DNA of 64,000 bases from Neobacillus endophyticus. Lineage in GTDB: Bacteria > Bacillota > Bacilli > Bacillales > Cytobacillaceae. Position numbers and translations under genes: made by a program. Of this stretch, positions 1 through 8,807 are shown in pieces (positions within the stretch are counted from its first letter, which is position 1; each line of letters starts with the position of its first letter). The stretch is taken from the NCBI RefSeq assembly GCF_013248975.1, contig NZ_JABRWH010000001.1, forward strand, positions 1,426,001 through 1,490,000. The letters are read 5' to 3'. The notes beneath the pieces were generated by a model that saw only the letters and a list, made by a program, of their open reading frames with translations, ran no database searches and was not told the origin of the DNA.

Positions 1-1755
1 GATTACAAGCGGATTGCCGGGGCAGTACTTGCCGATATCGAAGCCTTATCAAAGGTACAAGGCGCCAGCACGATCACCCAGCAATACGCACGGAATCTGT
101 TTCTTGAGCACGATAAAACATGGAAACGGAAGCTGCTTGAGGCGTTTTATACCATTCGTCTTGAAATGAATTATTCGAAAAACGATATTTTGGAAGGCTA
201 CTTGAATACCATCTATTATGGCAATGGTTCTTACGGGGCCGAAGCGGCCAGCCAATATTATTTTGGCAAAAAAGCGGCCGATTTAACGCTTGCTGAAGCG
301 AGTATGCTTGCCGGCATTCCAAAGGGACCTTACATGTATTCACCGTTTGCCTCCATGAAAAATGCCAAGGCCCGTCAGGCTATCATTTTACAAAGCATGG
401 TTAAAAACGGCTATATTACTGATAAACAAGCAAAGAAAGCAGAGCAGGAGCCCCTCACATTAGTGGGTTCCCATCCGACGCAAAAGGTGAAAATGGCGCC
501 TTATTTTCAGGATGCTGTGAAAAATGCCTTGAAAAATCAGTTGCATTTGGATGACCGCACGATTGCCCTCGGCGGTTTAAAGGTGTACACCACCATAGAC
601 CTGAAACAGCAAGCGGCAGCGGAAGAGCAAACGAAAAAGTATGTAGATCCGACATCCAATATTCAAGTGGCTTTAGTGGCCATGGATCCAAAAACAGGCG
701 AAGTCAAAGCAATGGTCGGCGGCAGAGATTATGAAAAAAGCCCATTTAACCGGGCAGTTCAAGCTATTCGCCAGCCGGGATCGACCATTAAGCCACTGTT
801 ATACTATGCTGCACTTGAACATGGATTTACTCCGTCGACGATTATGCGCAGCGAGTATACGACATTCCATTTTGACGATGGCACACCAGATTACACGCCG
901 CACAACTTTAATAACAAATATGCTGACGGCGAAATTACACTGGCACAGGCCATCGCCCTTTCCGATAATATTTACGCTGTGAAGACACATCTTTTCTTAG
1001 GGGAAGATACGTTAGTAGACACAGCAAAAAAATTGGGGTTGTCGACGAATATGGCCCATGTCCCCTCACTTGCCCTTGGTACTTCAGGGGTTCGAGTGAT
1101 TGACATGGCTAACGCCTACAGTATGTTTGCCAATGGTGGCAAGCGCGTCCATCCAACATTGATCACCAAAGTGGAAGACTATAATGGGCATGTAATTTAT
1201 CAAAGTGAAACTAGCAAGGAACAGGTGTTAGACCCGGCAAAGGCTTTTGTTATGACCGAAATGCTGACAGGTGTATTTGATCCAAAGTTAAACGGCTATG
1301 CCACGGTAACGGGCAGCACCGTCTTGAAAGACCTGACACGGCCTTATGCTGGAAAATCAGGGTCCACCGAAACGGACAGCTGGATGATCGGTTATTCTCC
1401 TCAGCTCGTCACGGCCGTATGGGCAGGCTATGACGCCGGAAAACCATTGGAATTGACAGCGGAAAAAACTTATGCCAAAAATGTCTGGGCCAATTTTATG
1501 GAAGAAGCCCTGCAAGGCAAGCCTTTAAAAACATTCAAACCACCAAAAGGGGTAATCGGGGTTTATGTAAACCCACTGAATGGCAAGCTGGCCACTAAAG
1601 ATTGCCCGGTTCACCGCTTTACCTACTATGTTAAAGGGACAGAGCCGACCGAATATTGTACGGATCATTTAAGCAGGGACGATGCGAACGAATTGAATAA
1701 GAAAAGCAAGGAGAAATCTCCTTGGTACAAAAGAATCTTTCCGTGGGGCCATTAA
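1..1755 (+). CDS. pbpG: Penicillin-binding protein 1A-family, 5' end outside window
   Basis: Bifunctional peptidoglycan synthase: an N-terminal glycosyltransferase (GT51) polymerises lipid II and a C-terminal transpeptidase cross-links peptides outside the membrane. The reading frame is open from base 1, so the N-terminus, with its membrane anchor and the first GT51 motif, lies outside the window. Visible GT51 motifs, numbered from base 1, are QGASTITQQ (20-28) and YLNTIYYG (67-74). Transpeptidase motifs are STIK (nucleophile Ser261), SDN (321-323) and KSGS (452-455). About 584 residues are present; B. subtilis PbpG (YwhE) has about 690. The neighbouring ywhD-ywhC-ywhB order supports PbpG, which in B. 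subtilis is a forespore-expressed class A PBP. A strong terminator follows. Confidence 0.9.
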   Translation, partial: DYKRIAGAVLADIEALSKVQGASTITQQYARNLFLEHDKTWKRKLLEAFYTIRLEMNYSKNDILEGYLNTIYYGNGSYGAEAASQYYFGKKAADLTLAEASMLAGIPKGPYMYSPFASMKNAKARQAIILQSMVKNGYITDKQAKKAEQEPLTLVGSHPTQKVKMAPYFQDAVKNALKNQLHLDDRTIALGGLKVYTTIDLKQQAAAEEQTKKYVDPTSNIQVALVAMDPKTGEVKAMVGGRDYEKSPFNRAVQAIRQPGSTIKPLLYYAALEHGFTPSTIMRSEYTTFHFDDGTPDYTPHNFNNKYADGEITLAQAIALSDNIYAVKTHLFLGEDTLVDTAKKLGLSTNMAHVPSLALGTSGVRVIDMANAYSMFANGGKRVHPTLITKVEDYNGHVIYQSETSKEQVLDPAKAFVMTEMLTGVFDPKLNGYATVTGSTVLKDLTRPYAGKSGSTETDSWMIGYSPQLVTAVWAGYDAGKPLELTAEKTYAKNVWANFMEEALQGKPLKTFKPPKGVIGVYVNPLNGKLATKDCPVHRFTYYVKGTEPTEYCTDHLSRDDANELNKKSKEKSPWYKRIFPWGH

Positions 1756-1787
1756 GGTTTCTTTAACGGAGAAATTCGAAGAAAACA

Positions 1788-1826
1788 AAAAAGCTCTGGG
1801 GGTGATTTTGATTCCCCGGAGCTTTT
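1788..1826 (+). terminator. Terminator after pbpG
   Basis: The stem AAAAGCTCtGGGG pairs with CCCCgGAGCTTTT around a short loop and ends in a T run. It lies 33 bases past the pbpG stop. The stem is flanked by A and T runs, so it could also stop transcription on the other strand. Confidence 0.8.
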
Positions 1827-1930
1827 CCTGTCTTAGTCTTATAGTACGATCAGCGCTTTAAAAGTAACTACAGTAGCCAAGTAAGTATTCGTCACATTTA
1901 CACGTTGAGTACTGTATTTTTTTAAAACGA

Positions 1931-2440
1931 TTATTCGGTTAGTAAACCTTGTTTTAGCTCTTCTGAAGAATTTTCCCATAATTCTACATTATGGCTGCGG
2001 AGAAATTCAGCCAGCACCCGTTTGGATTTGTCATCCATATGTTCAACAATGATCTGCCGCTTCATCGACTTATCCATCCGGTTCACATGCTCGGGCAGTA
2101 ATTTATAACCGCGGCGGATTTCACGGTCCACTGTCATATAACATGCCGTCACTCCAGCATAATAAGGACCTTCTACCTTACGATCAATCGTGACCCACAC
2201 AAGCCAATACGGCTTTCCGTTTGGCACATCCTCCTCATTTGTTAAAAATTTAATCCCTTTTTCTACAGCGCTCCGAGCATGCATTGCGCCAATATCAATT
2301 TCAGCTTCGCCGGCCTCCACATCAATGATGACCGGTGATACGTTATCAAGGCTTAACGCTCCTTTACCAAAGCCTTTGTGGCCATCAGTCGGATCATTTT
2401 TGATAATGTTAAAGCCCATTTTTTTCTTGTTTTCATCCAT
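1931..2440 (-). CDS. ywhD: YwhD family protein
   Basis: Conserved Bacillus protein of 169 residues with no known biochemical role; B. subtilis YwhD has a similar length. The sequence is soluble, charged and without signal peptide or membrane segment. It begins MDENKKKMGFNIIKND and contains a central DRKVEGPYYAGVTAC segment. It lies 15 bases downstream of ywhC on the same strand, so the two are probably one transcript. Recognition rests on sequence resemblance plus the pbpG-ywhD-ywhC-ywhB order. Function is unknown. Confidence 0.85.
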   Translation of the reverse strand: MDENKKKMGFNIIKNDPTDGHKGFGKGALSLDNVSPVIIDVEAGEAEIDIGAMHARSAVEKGIKFLTNEEDVPNGKPYWLVWVTIDRKVEGPYYAGVTACYMTVDREIRRGYKLLPEHVNRMDKSMKRQIIVEHMDDKSKRVLAEFLRSHNVELWENSSEELKQGLLTE

Positions 2441-2455
2441 GCTTTTTAAAACCTC

Positions 2456-3106
2456 CTAGAAAAACAACGAGTGAAAGAAATTTTGTAATCCATCCATTAT
2501 CCAAGGAAGAACGATACTGAAAATTGGTTGGATTGTGTATTGGTCAAGTGGTGTAATAACCAATACGAGAAAAATCAAAACTGCATACTGTTCAAATTGT
2601 GTCAATTTGGCACGGATCTTATTGGGGACCAAATCCTCAATAACTCGGTAGCCGTCAAGCGGAGGCAGTGGCAGCAGGTTGAAAATAAACAGGGCAATAT
2701 TAAGTTCGATAAAGATATCAATAAAATCATAAAAGTTGCCGCTGATCTGCATCCCTGTACGCTCTAATCCGAAAATAACAATAAATCCAACACAAGCCAG
2801 AAACAGATTACTTACCGGCCCGGCAACGGATACCAGTATGCCAGCCAAACGTGGTTTTTTAAAGAAAAAGCGGTTGACAGGAACCGGACGGGCCCAGCCG
2901 AAGCCTGCAATCAAGACAAGCAAAGTACCGAACGGATCAAGGTGTGACATTGGATTTAATGTAAGCCTTCCCTGTTTTTTCGCCGTCATATCCCCAAATT
3001 TATAGGCAACATAGGCATGTGCAAATTCATGTAAAGTAAAAGCAAATATCAGGGTAATTGCTACATAAGGAATCTCGTTTAACGGATAGGCAAGAAATCG
3101 ATTCAA
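2456..3106 (-). CDS. ywhC: Site-2 protease-like membrane metalloprotease (M50)
   Basis: Intramembrane zinc protease of the M50/S2P family with about five hydrophobic segments across 216 residues. The zinc motif HEFAH (HExxH) is at about residues 26-30 within TLHEFAHAYVAYKFGD. The second metal ligand motif is LLPLPPLDGYRV near residue 145, where NLLPLPPLDG supplies the conserved Asp. The substrate of this short, PDZ-less subgroup is not known. The gene precedes ywhD by 15 bases on the same strand. Length agrees with B. subtilis YwhC (about 219 residues). Confidence 0.88.
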   Translation of the reverse strand: MNRFLAYPLNEIPYVAITLIFAFTLHEFAHAYVAYKFGDMTAKKQGRLTLNPMSHLDPFGTLLVLIAGFGWARPVPVNRFFFKKPRLAGILVSVAGPVSNLFLACVGFIVIFGLERTGMQISGNFYDFIDIFIELNIALFIFNLLPLPPLDGYRVIEDLVPNKIRAKLTQFEQYAVLIFLVLVITPLDQYTIQPIFSIVLPWIMDGLQNFFHSLFF

Positions 3107-3280
3107 ATGAGCTCCCCCTCCTCCCTGAGCAAACTAATTGTAATTGCCGCTCAAAATCATAGTCCTTTAAGTATACATGAAACCGTGCTGAAAAAGAAAA
3201 TGAAAGTGACCGTCCCAATTGCACATTTTCCTCATTTGTGGAACACTACTATACAGAAACATAATAAGGAGGAATAAACA

Positions 3281-3466
3281 ATGCCATACGTTACAGTCAA
3301 AATGCTAGAAGGGCGCAGCGAGGACCAAAAAAGAGCCTTAGTAGAAAAAGTAACAGCAGCCGTCAGCGAAACAACCGGTGCTTCCAAAGAAAACATCACC
3401 GTCTTCATCGAAGAAATGAGCAAAAACCACTACGCCGTCGGCGGCGTCCGATACAGCGACAAATAA
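3281..3466 (+). CDS. ywhB: 4-oxalocrotonate tautomerase family protein
   Basis: Small (61-residue) member of the tautomerase superfamily. After Met removal the N-terminal Pro (MPYVTVKMLEGR) is the catalytic base in this family. The core motif RALVEKVTAAVSETTGASKENITVFIEEM is typical. B. subtilis YwhB is a promiscuous tautomerase with no established physiological substrate. An AAGGAGGAA ribosome-binding site lies about 7 bases before the ATG. The gene is monocistronic and divergent from ywhC. The gene is followed directly by a dispersed dyad repeat (3483-3565). Confidence 0.92.
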   Translation: MPYVTVKMLEGRSEDQKRALVEKVTAAVSETTGASKENITVFIEEMSKNHYAVGGVRYSDK

Positions 3467-3482
3467 ATTGGTGTCAATAAAA

Positions 3483-3565
3483 TGGTGTCAGGCACCAACC
3501 GTGGACATTTTTCGCATTTTGTCCACGTGGGGTGGACACGGTGTTTTTTCTGGTGTCAGACACCA
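3483..3565. repeat. Composite dyad repeat, copy 1
   Basis: TGGTGTCAGGCACCA (3483-3497) is followed by GTGGACA (3501-3507), then TGTCCAC (3520-3526), a further GTGGACA, and TGGTGTCAGACACCA (3551-3565). Each part is an imperfect or perfect inverted repeat. The same blocks recur at four other intergenic places in this window. A terminator-like role after ywhB is possible. Confidence 0.75.
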
Positions 3566-3657
3566 AAGAGTGTGAGACTTTGTTTTTGGCCCCACACTCT
3601 TTTTTACTTTGTAAACCAGCCCGCGTAACCTCTACTCCAGATGGGCAAATTTAGGAC

Positions 3658-3873
3658 TCACATGAATTTAATTTCGTCTTTAGGGCTTTCGAGGCGCATT
3701 TTTTCAAGCTCTAGTTTCATTTTCTCTGTTTCGATTAAATAGTTTTCGTGCTTCAATTTTTCCAATTCTAATTGATCCTTCATCATCTCTTGTTTTATTT
3801 TAGACTGCTTTTGAAAATGACTCGACAGGATAGCGACAATCGGTATGCAAACAGCGATTACTCCTATAATCAC
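3658..3873 (-). CDS. Small membrane-anchored coiled-coil protein
   Basis: The 71-residue product has one N-terminal membrane segment (MIIGVIAVCIPIVAILSS), then a basic stretch (HFQKQSKIKQ). A long charged helix with Leu/Met heptads (about residues 30-63, e.g. ELEKLKHENYLIETEKMKLE) is predicted coiled coil. This outline resembles small PspB-like membrane proteins but no family is recognised. It stands between the ywhB and ywgA genes with its own spacing. GGGGGTAATAATACTG precedes the start. Confidence 0.6.
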   Translation of the reverse strand: MIIGVIAVCIPIVAILSSHFQKQSKIKQEMMKDQLELEKLKHENYLIETEKMKLELEKMRLESPKDEIKFM

Positions 3874-3944
3874 AGTATTATTACCCCCTATAATTTACTC
3901 TATATACAAATTATAACAAAATCTCAAATACAAGTATTGATTTA

Positions 3945-3976
3945 AACAAAAAAAATACACTTGGAGGATTCCAAGC
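3945..3976 (-). terminator. Terminator after ywgA
   Basis: On the minus strand CTTGGAATCCTCCAAG forms a stem-loop followed by TGTATTTTTTTTG, just past the ywgA stop. Confidence 0.7.
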
Positions 3977-3984
3977 GTTTGGAT

Positions 3985-4500
3985 TTATGATTGTGTTTTT
4001 GTCTTCAATGCTTCTATATATTGATAAGCCTCATCGATTTCCTCTTCAGTGTAGCGCTGGGTGCTTTTCAGTGTGAAAACTTTGTTTATGACTTCTTCTT
4101 TTGGAAGATTATCAAAATACAAGACCGTCGATACCAGTTCAAGGAATCTAGCATTCTGGACGTTCATATCAACAAACAGTTCCTGTAAAAATGGCATTTC
4201 TACTTCATTCACACTTAAAAACTCTTTCCCTGGATCTGTCAGGGTGTAACGGTATTGAAAGTAACCGCCCTTTTTTTCCCTCACTTCATTTAGAAATCCC
4301 ATATTACAAAGCTCTTCCACTCGCAATGTAAGCTCCTCTGAGTACGGACCATAAAAGTGGAACTGGAACCTCTCCTGAAAGGGAAAAGATATTTTTTTCG
4401 CAATATATATCATCTTTTGCAGCTTTTTTCGTCCGATAATTTCACCGGATACCAAAATCGCTTGCATCAGCTTCGCATGATCATTTAACAAATTCGTCAT
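3985..4500 (-). CDS. ywgA: YwgA family protein
   Basis: Conserved Bacillus protein of 171 residues, function unknown. It opens MTNLLNDHAKLMQAILVSGEIIGRKKLQKMIYIAKK, a helix-rich segment like the SocA/Panacea antitoxin-like or winged-helix fold. A later part, FYGPYSEELTLRVEELCNMGFLNE, has the YGPYS motif seen in such proteins. The start is 24 bases after the ywfO stop on the same strand, so it is likely co-transcribed with ywfO as in B. subtilis. The family name rests on resemblance and neighbourhood. Confidence 0.85.
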   Translation of the reverse strand: MTNLLNDHAKLMQAILVSGEIIGRKKLQKMIYIAKKISFPFQERFQFHFYGPYSEELTLRVEELCNMGFLNEVREKKGGYFQYRYTLTDPGKEFLSVNEVEMPFLQELFVDMNVQNARFLELVSTVLYFDNLPKEEVINKVFTLKSTQRYTEEEIDEAYQYIEALKTKTQS

Positions 4501-4524
4501 CTCCTACTCCATATCAAACAGCAC

Positions 4525-5826
4525 TTAATCCAACAGGGCACGTATTTGCTTTCTTAATTCTATATCGCCCATATCAGAATCATCAGCAAGAAAATCAGCC
4601 GGATAGTATAGCTTGTGGTCCGTTCTTCTTTTCCCTGAGATCGCATCCACAATTTCAGATTCCCGAGATAACTCCCGCAATTCCCCGTTTTTCATCAGCA
4701 AATGAATGGGCAGACGTTCCTCTTCCTCACCGGGACGGTAAAAATCATAAGGCAAATCCGAAGACGAGTCGACCACCAGGTAGTATTCGGGGTCAATTCC
4801 TACTTTCACAAACAACTCTGTTAATTTGGCCAGCTTTTTGTATTCTTTAGCTGGATCAAATTCTGCATACTTGAACAAATTCCGATTCACAAACCTGTGA
4901 CACAGGTCACTTAAAATGGGGTCTATTTCTTCCTGCCAGGTTTGAAAATAATATAAAATAACAGCTTCATCTAATTTTAAATAGTCTTCTAATGTCACTT
5001 GCTCCTGAAAAAAAGATATAAAGTGATGCGGCTCAAATTTAAAATAATATTTCTCTTTATAAAGCTGTTTCGCTCGGTGGAGGATTTTCGACAAGAGTAC
5101 CTCGGCACTGCGGGAAACTGGGTGGAAATAGACCTGCCAGTACATCTGATAACGGCTCATGATATAATCCTCGACTGCATGCATGCCGCTTTTTTTGATA
5201 ACGACCTGGTCTTCTCGCGGCCGCATTACTCTCAGGATTCTCTCCATGTCAAATTGGCCGTAGCTCACCCCTGTAAAATAGGCATCTCGCTGAAGATAAT
5301 CCATCCGATCGGCATCAATTTGGCTGGAAATCATACTGACAACCAGTTTCTTCTCGGAAGTTTTGGCAATGATCTCGGCCACTTTTTCAGGAAAATCAGG
5401 GCTCACTTTGGAGAGCACCTTGTTGACGTCGGTATTTCCCAGGATGATTGCGCGGGTAAAATCCTCATGATCCAAGTCAAATACTTTTTCGAAGGAATGG
5501 GAAAAGGGACCATGACCAAGATCGTGAAGGAGCGCAGCACATAATGTCAGCAGGCGGTCTTCATCATTCCACTCCGGTCTTCCGTCAAATACATCATCAA
5601 TGATTCGGCGGACAATTTCATATACCCCAAGAGAATGATTGAAACGGCTGTGCTCTGCGCCATGAAAGGTTAAATAAGTCGTCCCAAGCTGCCTGACCCG
5701 CCTTAAACGTTGAAACTCCTTTGTACCAATTAAATCCCAAATCGCCCGATCCCGCACATGAACATAGCGATGAACCGGATCCTTAAACACTTTCTCTTCA
5801 CTCAACTTCTCCGACGAATACGACAT
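4525..5826 (-). CDS. ywfO: HD-domain phosphohydrolase YwfO
   Basis: Metal-dependent HD phosphohydrolase of the SAMHD1/dGTPase-like group; B. subtilis YwfO hydrolyses nucleoside triphosphates. Motifs are RHxxR-like RLRRVRQLG, HSRFNHSLGVYE, and the HD doublet in AALLHDLGHGPFSHSFE (about residues 90-107). The ATG at 5826 gives 433 residues, the usual length, and follows a purine-rich GAGGGAAAGGA. An upstream ATG at 5853 would add nine residues but has a poor ribosome-binding site. It heads the ywfO-ywgA pair. Confidence 0.9.
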   Translation of the reverse strand: MSYSSEKLSEEKVFKDPVHRYVHVRDRAIWDLIGTKEFQRLRRVRQLGTTYLTFHGAEHSRFNHSLGVYEIVRRIIDDVFDGRPEWNDEDRLLTLCAALLHDLGHGPFSHSFEKVFDLDHEDFTRAIILGNTDVNKVLSKVSPDFPEKVAEIIAKTSEKKLVVSMISSQIDADRMDYLQRDAYFTGVSYGQFDMERILRVMRPREDQVVIKKSGMHAVEDYIMSRYQMYWQVYFHPVSRSAEVLLSKILHRAKQLYKEKYYFKFEPHHFISFFQEQVTLEDYLKLDEAVILYYFQTWQEEIDPILSDLCHRFVNRNLFKYAEFDPAKEYKKLAKLTELFVKVGIDPEYYLVVDSSSDLPYDFYRPGEEEERLPIHLLMKNGELRELSRESEIVDAISGKRRTDHKLYYPADFLADDSDMGDIELRKQIRALLD

Positions 5827-5969
5827 TCCTTTCCCTCTTCCCATTAAACTCACATCCGCTTACAAACGGCCGCTAAACTCTACTTTTTTTCTATTATATC
5901 CCAAAAACCACCCATATTTCAGCATAAATCTACACGATTTTTCGACAAATGGGCCAATTGGTCGTCATT

Positions 5970-6045
5970 AATTGGGTGTCATCAATTGGGTGTCAGGCAC
6001 CACCCGTGGACATTTTACATGTTTTGTCCGTGTGAGGTGGACAAT
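5970..6045. repeat. Composite dyad repeat, copy 2
   Basis: The gap 5827-6183 holds the ywfO upstream region and a copy of the dispersed element. GGTGTCAGGCACC (5989-6001) is followed by GTGGACA (6006-6012), TGTCC and a further GGTGGACA. Apart from this and AT-rich sequence upstream of ywfO I see nothing in the gap. Confidence 0.7.
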
Positions 6046-6183
6046 TAGGTTTTGAGGTTATTTATAGTGACTATGTTTGTTAAAAGCAGCTGGCCACTAT
6101 CAAATAGACACGGTCAAACGTCTTAAATCACTAATAGTCCCCTAACCAAAAGAAAAATCACCTAAGGCTGGGGACGAAGGTGA

Positions 6184-6405
6184 TTATTTGAGTTTCTTAT
6201 TGATTTTGTCCATTAATTCCTCTTCAGACAGGGCTGCGACGGGGCGGTTGTTGACAAAGGCGAAGGTTTTTTTCCGGCCGGGCCCGCAATAGGATTGGCA
6301 GCCGATTTTGATGTCGGCATCCGGATCCAATTCTTTTAAACGAGGGATTAATGTCTTTAAATTTACGGCCTGGCAATCATCGCAAACGCGAAATTCATTA
6401 GACAT
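6184..6405 (-). CDS. DUF1450 family protein
   Basis: The 73-residue product has four cysteines: CDDC near residue 8 and CQSYCGPG near residue 37. This resembles small thioredoxin-fold/ferredoxin-like DUF1450 proteins such as B. subtilis YuzB. The cysteine arrangement suggests a metal or Fe-S site but this is inference. It has no operon partner. The ATG is preceded at a weak distance by AAAGGGTTG. The exact paralogue name is uncertain, so no symbol is given. Confidence 0.8.
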   Translation of the reverse strand: MSNEFRVCDDCQAVNLKTLIPRLKELDPDADIKIGCQSYCGPGRKKTFAFVNNRPVAALSEEELMDKINKKLK

Positions 6406-6655
6406 TGATTACAACCCTTTCTACAGTCAATCTATCATTATTTTAACCAGCTAGCATCAAAGACTTTCACTGATTATTCGGCATTTATTGGAAAAATCCA
6501 TTTAATTTAAGCACGAAAAATGAACAACTTCTAACCTAAGGTATTTTACATTTTCTTTCATCCGAATGCAAGGTGGCCAAAGTGAAAAAGAAGGCACTAC
6601 TAAGGTTACTTTTACCAAAATGTCCAAAAAATCTATTATCCTTTTAACCATTTTG

Positions 6656-6685
6656 GTATAAAGCCTACAAAACTTGTCCATCATA
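6656..6685 (+). promoter_or_regulatory. Possible sigma-F promoter of rsfA
   Basis: GTATA (6656-6660), a 15-base spacer, then GTCCATCATA (6676-6685) partly match the sigma-F/G pattern GTATA-N15-GGnnAnAnTR. rsfA is sigma-F dependent in B. subtilis. The -10 match is incomplete. Nothing else was seen in the 6406-6775 gap except an implausible short reverse frame. Confidence 0.3.
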
Positions 6686-6775
6686 AGACTAGAACTTTTA
6701 AAAACTGGTCTGTCAGGAAGACATTGCTTCCAAAGTCCGGATATTCATTGGTAAAATTTTTAAGGAGTTGAAAAT

Positions 6776-7537
6776 ATGAAAGTTCGTCAAGATGCATGGA
6801 CAGATGAAAATGATCTACTATTAGCTGAAACCGTCCTTAGGCATGTAAGAGAAGGCAGTACACAGCTAAACGCCTTTGAGGAGGTCGGAGATAAGCTTAA
6901 CCGTACATCGGCTGCCTGTGGCTTCAGATGGAACGCAGTTGTCCGCCACCGCTACGAAAAAGCATTACAGCTGGCAAAAAAACAGAGAAAACAAAGACAA
7001 AGAATTCTAGGGAAAGACCAAGGCGGCAAGAAAAAATTGCTTTATAGCCCGCCAGTCCCTGTAACAGAAGATCTGGAAATGATGCCAATCTCAGTGGAGA
7101 TGCCTGAAATTCCTATGGCAGAAGTTGAAGAAATGCAAGATTTAACAATCGAAATGGCTGCTGAAGCCATGGAAATCCCTGCAGTTGCAGTTCCAACATA
7201 TAGGTCTGTTTCTGGGCAGTCAGCTTCAAGCCTTTCAATGGAAACGGTCATTACTTTCTTGCAAAACTTTAAACATTCCAATCTGCAAAATGATGCGCTA
7301 AAAATTGAGAATGAAAGATTAAAAAGAGAAATGGCCGAATTAAAGGCCCAAAATGAAGAGTTATCATCGAAAGTAAAAGAACTCGAAGAAAACAGGGAAA
7401 CCATGCAGGAAGATTACGAGACATTAATGAAAATTATGAATCGTGCTCGCAAGCTTGTTTTATTTGAGGAAGAAGAAAGACCCGCTACCAAATTCAAAAT
7501 GGATCGCAATGGAAACCTAGAAAAGGTAGCGGAGTAA
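6776..7537 (+). CDS. rsfA: Prespore-specific regulator RsfA
   Basis: RsfA-family transcription factor that tunes sigma-F dependent gene expression in the forespore. The N-terminal Myb/SANT-like domain (residues 1-60) starts [24 protein letters not shown] and has the Trp-containing helices W8 and W53. A Pro/Glu-rich linker spans about 90-150. A long C-terminal coiled coil (residues 170-225, MSKLEENRE-type heptads such as [20 protein letters not shown]) likely dimerises it. The length of 253 fits the family (258 in B. subtilis). AAGGAG lies 8 bases before the ATG. Confidence 0.92.
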   Translation: MKVRQDAWTDENDLLLAETVLRHVREGSTQLNAFEEVGDKLNRTSAACGFRWNAVVRHRYEKALQLAKKQRKQRQRILGKDQGGKKKLLYSPPVPVTEDLEMMPISVEMPEIPMAEVEEMQDLTIEMAAEAMEIPAVAVPTYRSVSGQSASSLSMETVITFLQNFKHSNLQNDALKIENERLKREMAELKAQNEELSSKVKELEENRETMQEDYETLMKIMNRARKLVLFEEEERPATKFKMDRNGNLEKVAE

Positions 7538-7730
7538 AAAAATGCTGAAGCTGCTCAACTACTAGCAGATGCACCTGCTTGAGGGCACTCAGCCTTAAAA
7601 CGTCAGCTTTCCACACTAGCACTGTCTATACTTTCTCTTTCTTTTTGGCATAGGACAGTTTTTCAATATAATATGTGCACAATAGATTAGATATTGGGAG
7701 AAGAGTTGAAGGCAAGCACAGCATCCATGT

Positions 7731-7771
7731 AAAAAGAGCCAAAAATCCATTAAAGGATTTTTGGCTTTTTA
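7731..7771 (-). terminator. Terminator of lipL, bidirectional
   Basis: AAAGAGCCAAAAATCC pairs with GGATTTTTGGCTTTTT around a short loop. A runs on one side and T runs on the other allow use by lipL on the minus strand and by read-through from rsfA. Confidence 0.75.
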
Positions 7772-8599
7772 CATATCGGCAATTTTTTCATTACGTTCTG
7801 CTATTCTCTGATAATAACCGGGTAAAAGCTCAAGCTCGTACTCATTTAATGGACCGGCATAGAATCTGCTGCTGTTATGCTTCAGTTCGTTTAACAGTCG
7901 AAACATGACATCAGCAATCGTAAGTGTTGTGCCAAGCAGTTCCTCAAGGGAAGCCATGACCTCAGGAACAATCTCCGGATAGATAAATTTAGTTTCCTGC
8001 CCTTGTTTAGCTCGATTGTAAAACTCCCTGATATGCTCAGCACGTTTAGATCCGCTGCCATTGACACACAAATAAATTTGCACGGCAATCCCCTTTCTGA
8101 GACGACGTTGCGAGATACCGGCAAACTTTTTTCCCCCAATGCTAAGGTCATAACTGCCGGGACAATATGAGCCTACGATTTCCCTTGCCTCAATCTGAAC
8201 AGAAAAATCGGCAAACATTCGCTGAATTAAGGCCCACATTGCCTCGTAGCCGCGATTAATATCAATTCCCTTTTCCGCCTCGGGGAAGATGAGTGAAATA
8301 TTGAGAACTCCCTCATCAAGGACCACTGCCAATCCGCCGGAATTGCGAACAATTACCTGATAGCCCATATCCTTAAGATAGTGAACTCCATCCTCTAAAA
8401 ATGGCAGTTTAGTATCCTGAATTCCTAATACAATCGTATTATAATGAACCCATGTCCTAGCTGTTGCCGGTGCTTTTCCTGCTCCCACAGAAGCACATAA
8501 CGTATCATCAAACCCAAAAGACTGCACTGCCTGAAAATGCCTGCCAACCGCCGATTGATCAATAACCCGCCATTCCGCTTGACGTAATAAATCCTCCAT
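7769..8599 (-). CDS. lipL: Octanoyl-[GcvH]:protein N-octanoyltransferase
   Basis: LipL moves octanoyl groups from GcvH to the E2 subunits of 2-oxoacid dehydrogenases during lipoate assembly. It has the biotin/lipoate ligase fold. [20 protein letters not shown] (about 85-104) is the ligase-family core, and the acyl-accepting cysteine is in [20 protein letters not shown] near residue 148. The length of 276 agrees with B. subtilis YwfL (281). It lies upstream of pta in the same order as B. subtilis. It is monocistronic on the minus strand. Confidence 0.92.
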   Translation of the reverse strand: MEDLLRQAEWRVIDQSAVGRHFQAVQSFGFDDTLCASVGAGKAPATARTWVHYNTIVLGIQDTKLPFLEDGVHYLKDMGYQVIVRNSGGLAVVLDEGVLNISLIFPEAEKGIDINRGYEAMWALIQRMFADFSVQIEAREIVGSYCPGSYDLSIGGKKFAGISQRRLRKGIAVQIYLCVNGSGSKRAEHIREFYNRAKQGQETKFIYPEIVPEVMASLEELLGTTLTIADVMFRLLNELKHNSSRFYAGPLNEYELELLPGYYQRIAERNEKIADM

Positions 8600-8641
8600 A
8601 ACGTAACCCCTTAAACAATGATAGACCTATTTTAACAACAA

Positions 8642-8678
8642 CAAAACAAAAGAGCCAGCCCTCCAAGAGCTGACTCCA
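8642..8678 (-). terminator. Terminator downstream of pta
   Basis: On the minus strand GAGtCAGCtcttggagGGCTGgCTC forms a hairpin followed by TTTTGTTTTG. It lies beyond the repeat copy that sits between the pta stop and lipL. Confidence 0.6.
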
Positions 8679-8685
8679 AAAACGA

Positions 8686-8803
8686 TGGTGCCTGACACCA
8701 TAGACTTTTTACCACCATTAACAACTTCATAACTCAAAACTGTCCATCCCATGTGGACAAATTAAACAAATTGTCCACGTGTGGTGCCTGACACCCTTTG
8801 ACA
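8686..8803. repeat. Composite dyad repeat, copy 3
   Basis: TGGTGCCTGACACCA (8686-8700) and GGTGCCTGACACC (8783-8795) flank TGTCCA/TGTGGACA and TTGTCCACGTG blocks. It is the reverse orientation of copies 1 and 2. It lies between the pta stop and the pta terminator. Confidence 0.75.
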
Positions 8804-8807
8804 CTCT

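Noticed and set aside
4999..5544. 181-codon plus-strand frame inside ywfO
   Set aside because: It is the antisense shadow of a well-supported HD-domain gene, with no start signal.
6502..6684. 60-codon reverse frame before rsfA
   Set aside because: No ribosome-binding site, AT-rich, no recognisable family; overlaps the rsfA upstream region.
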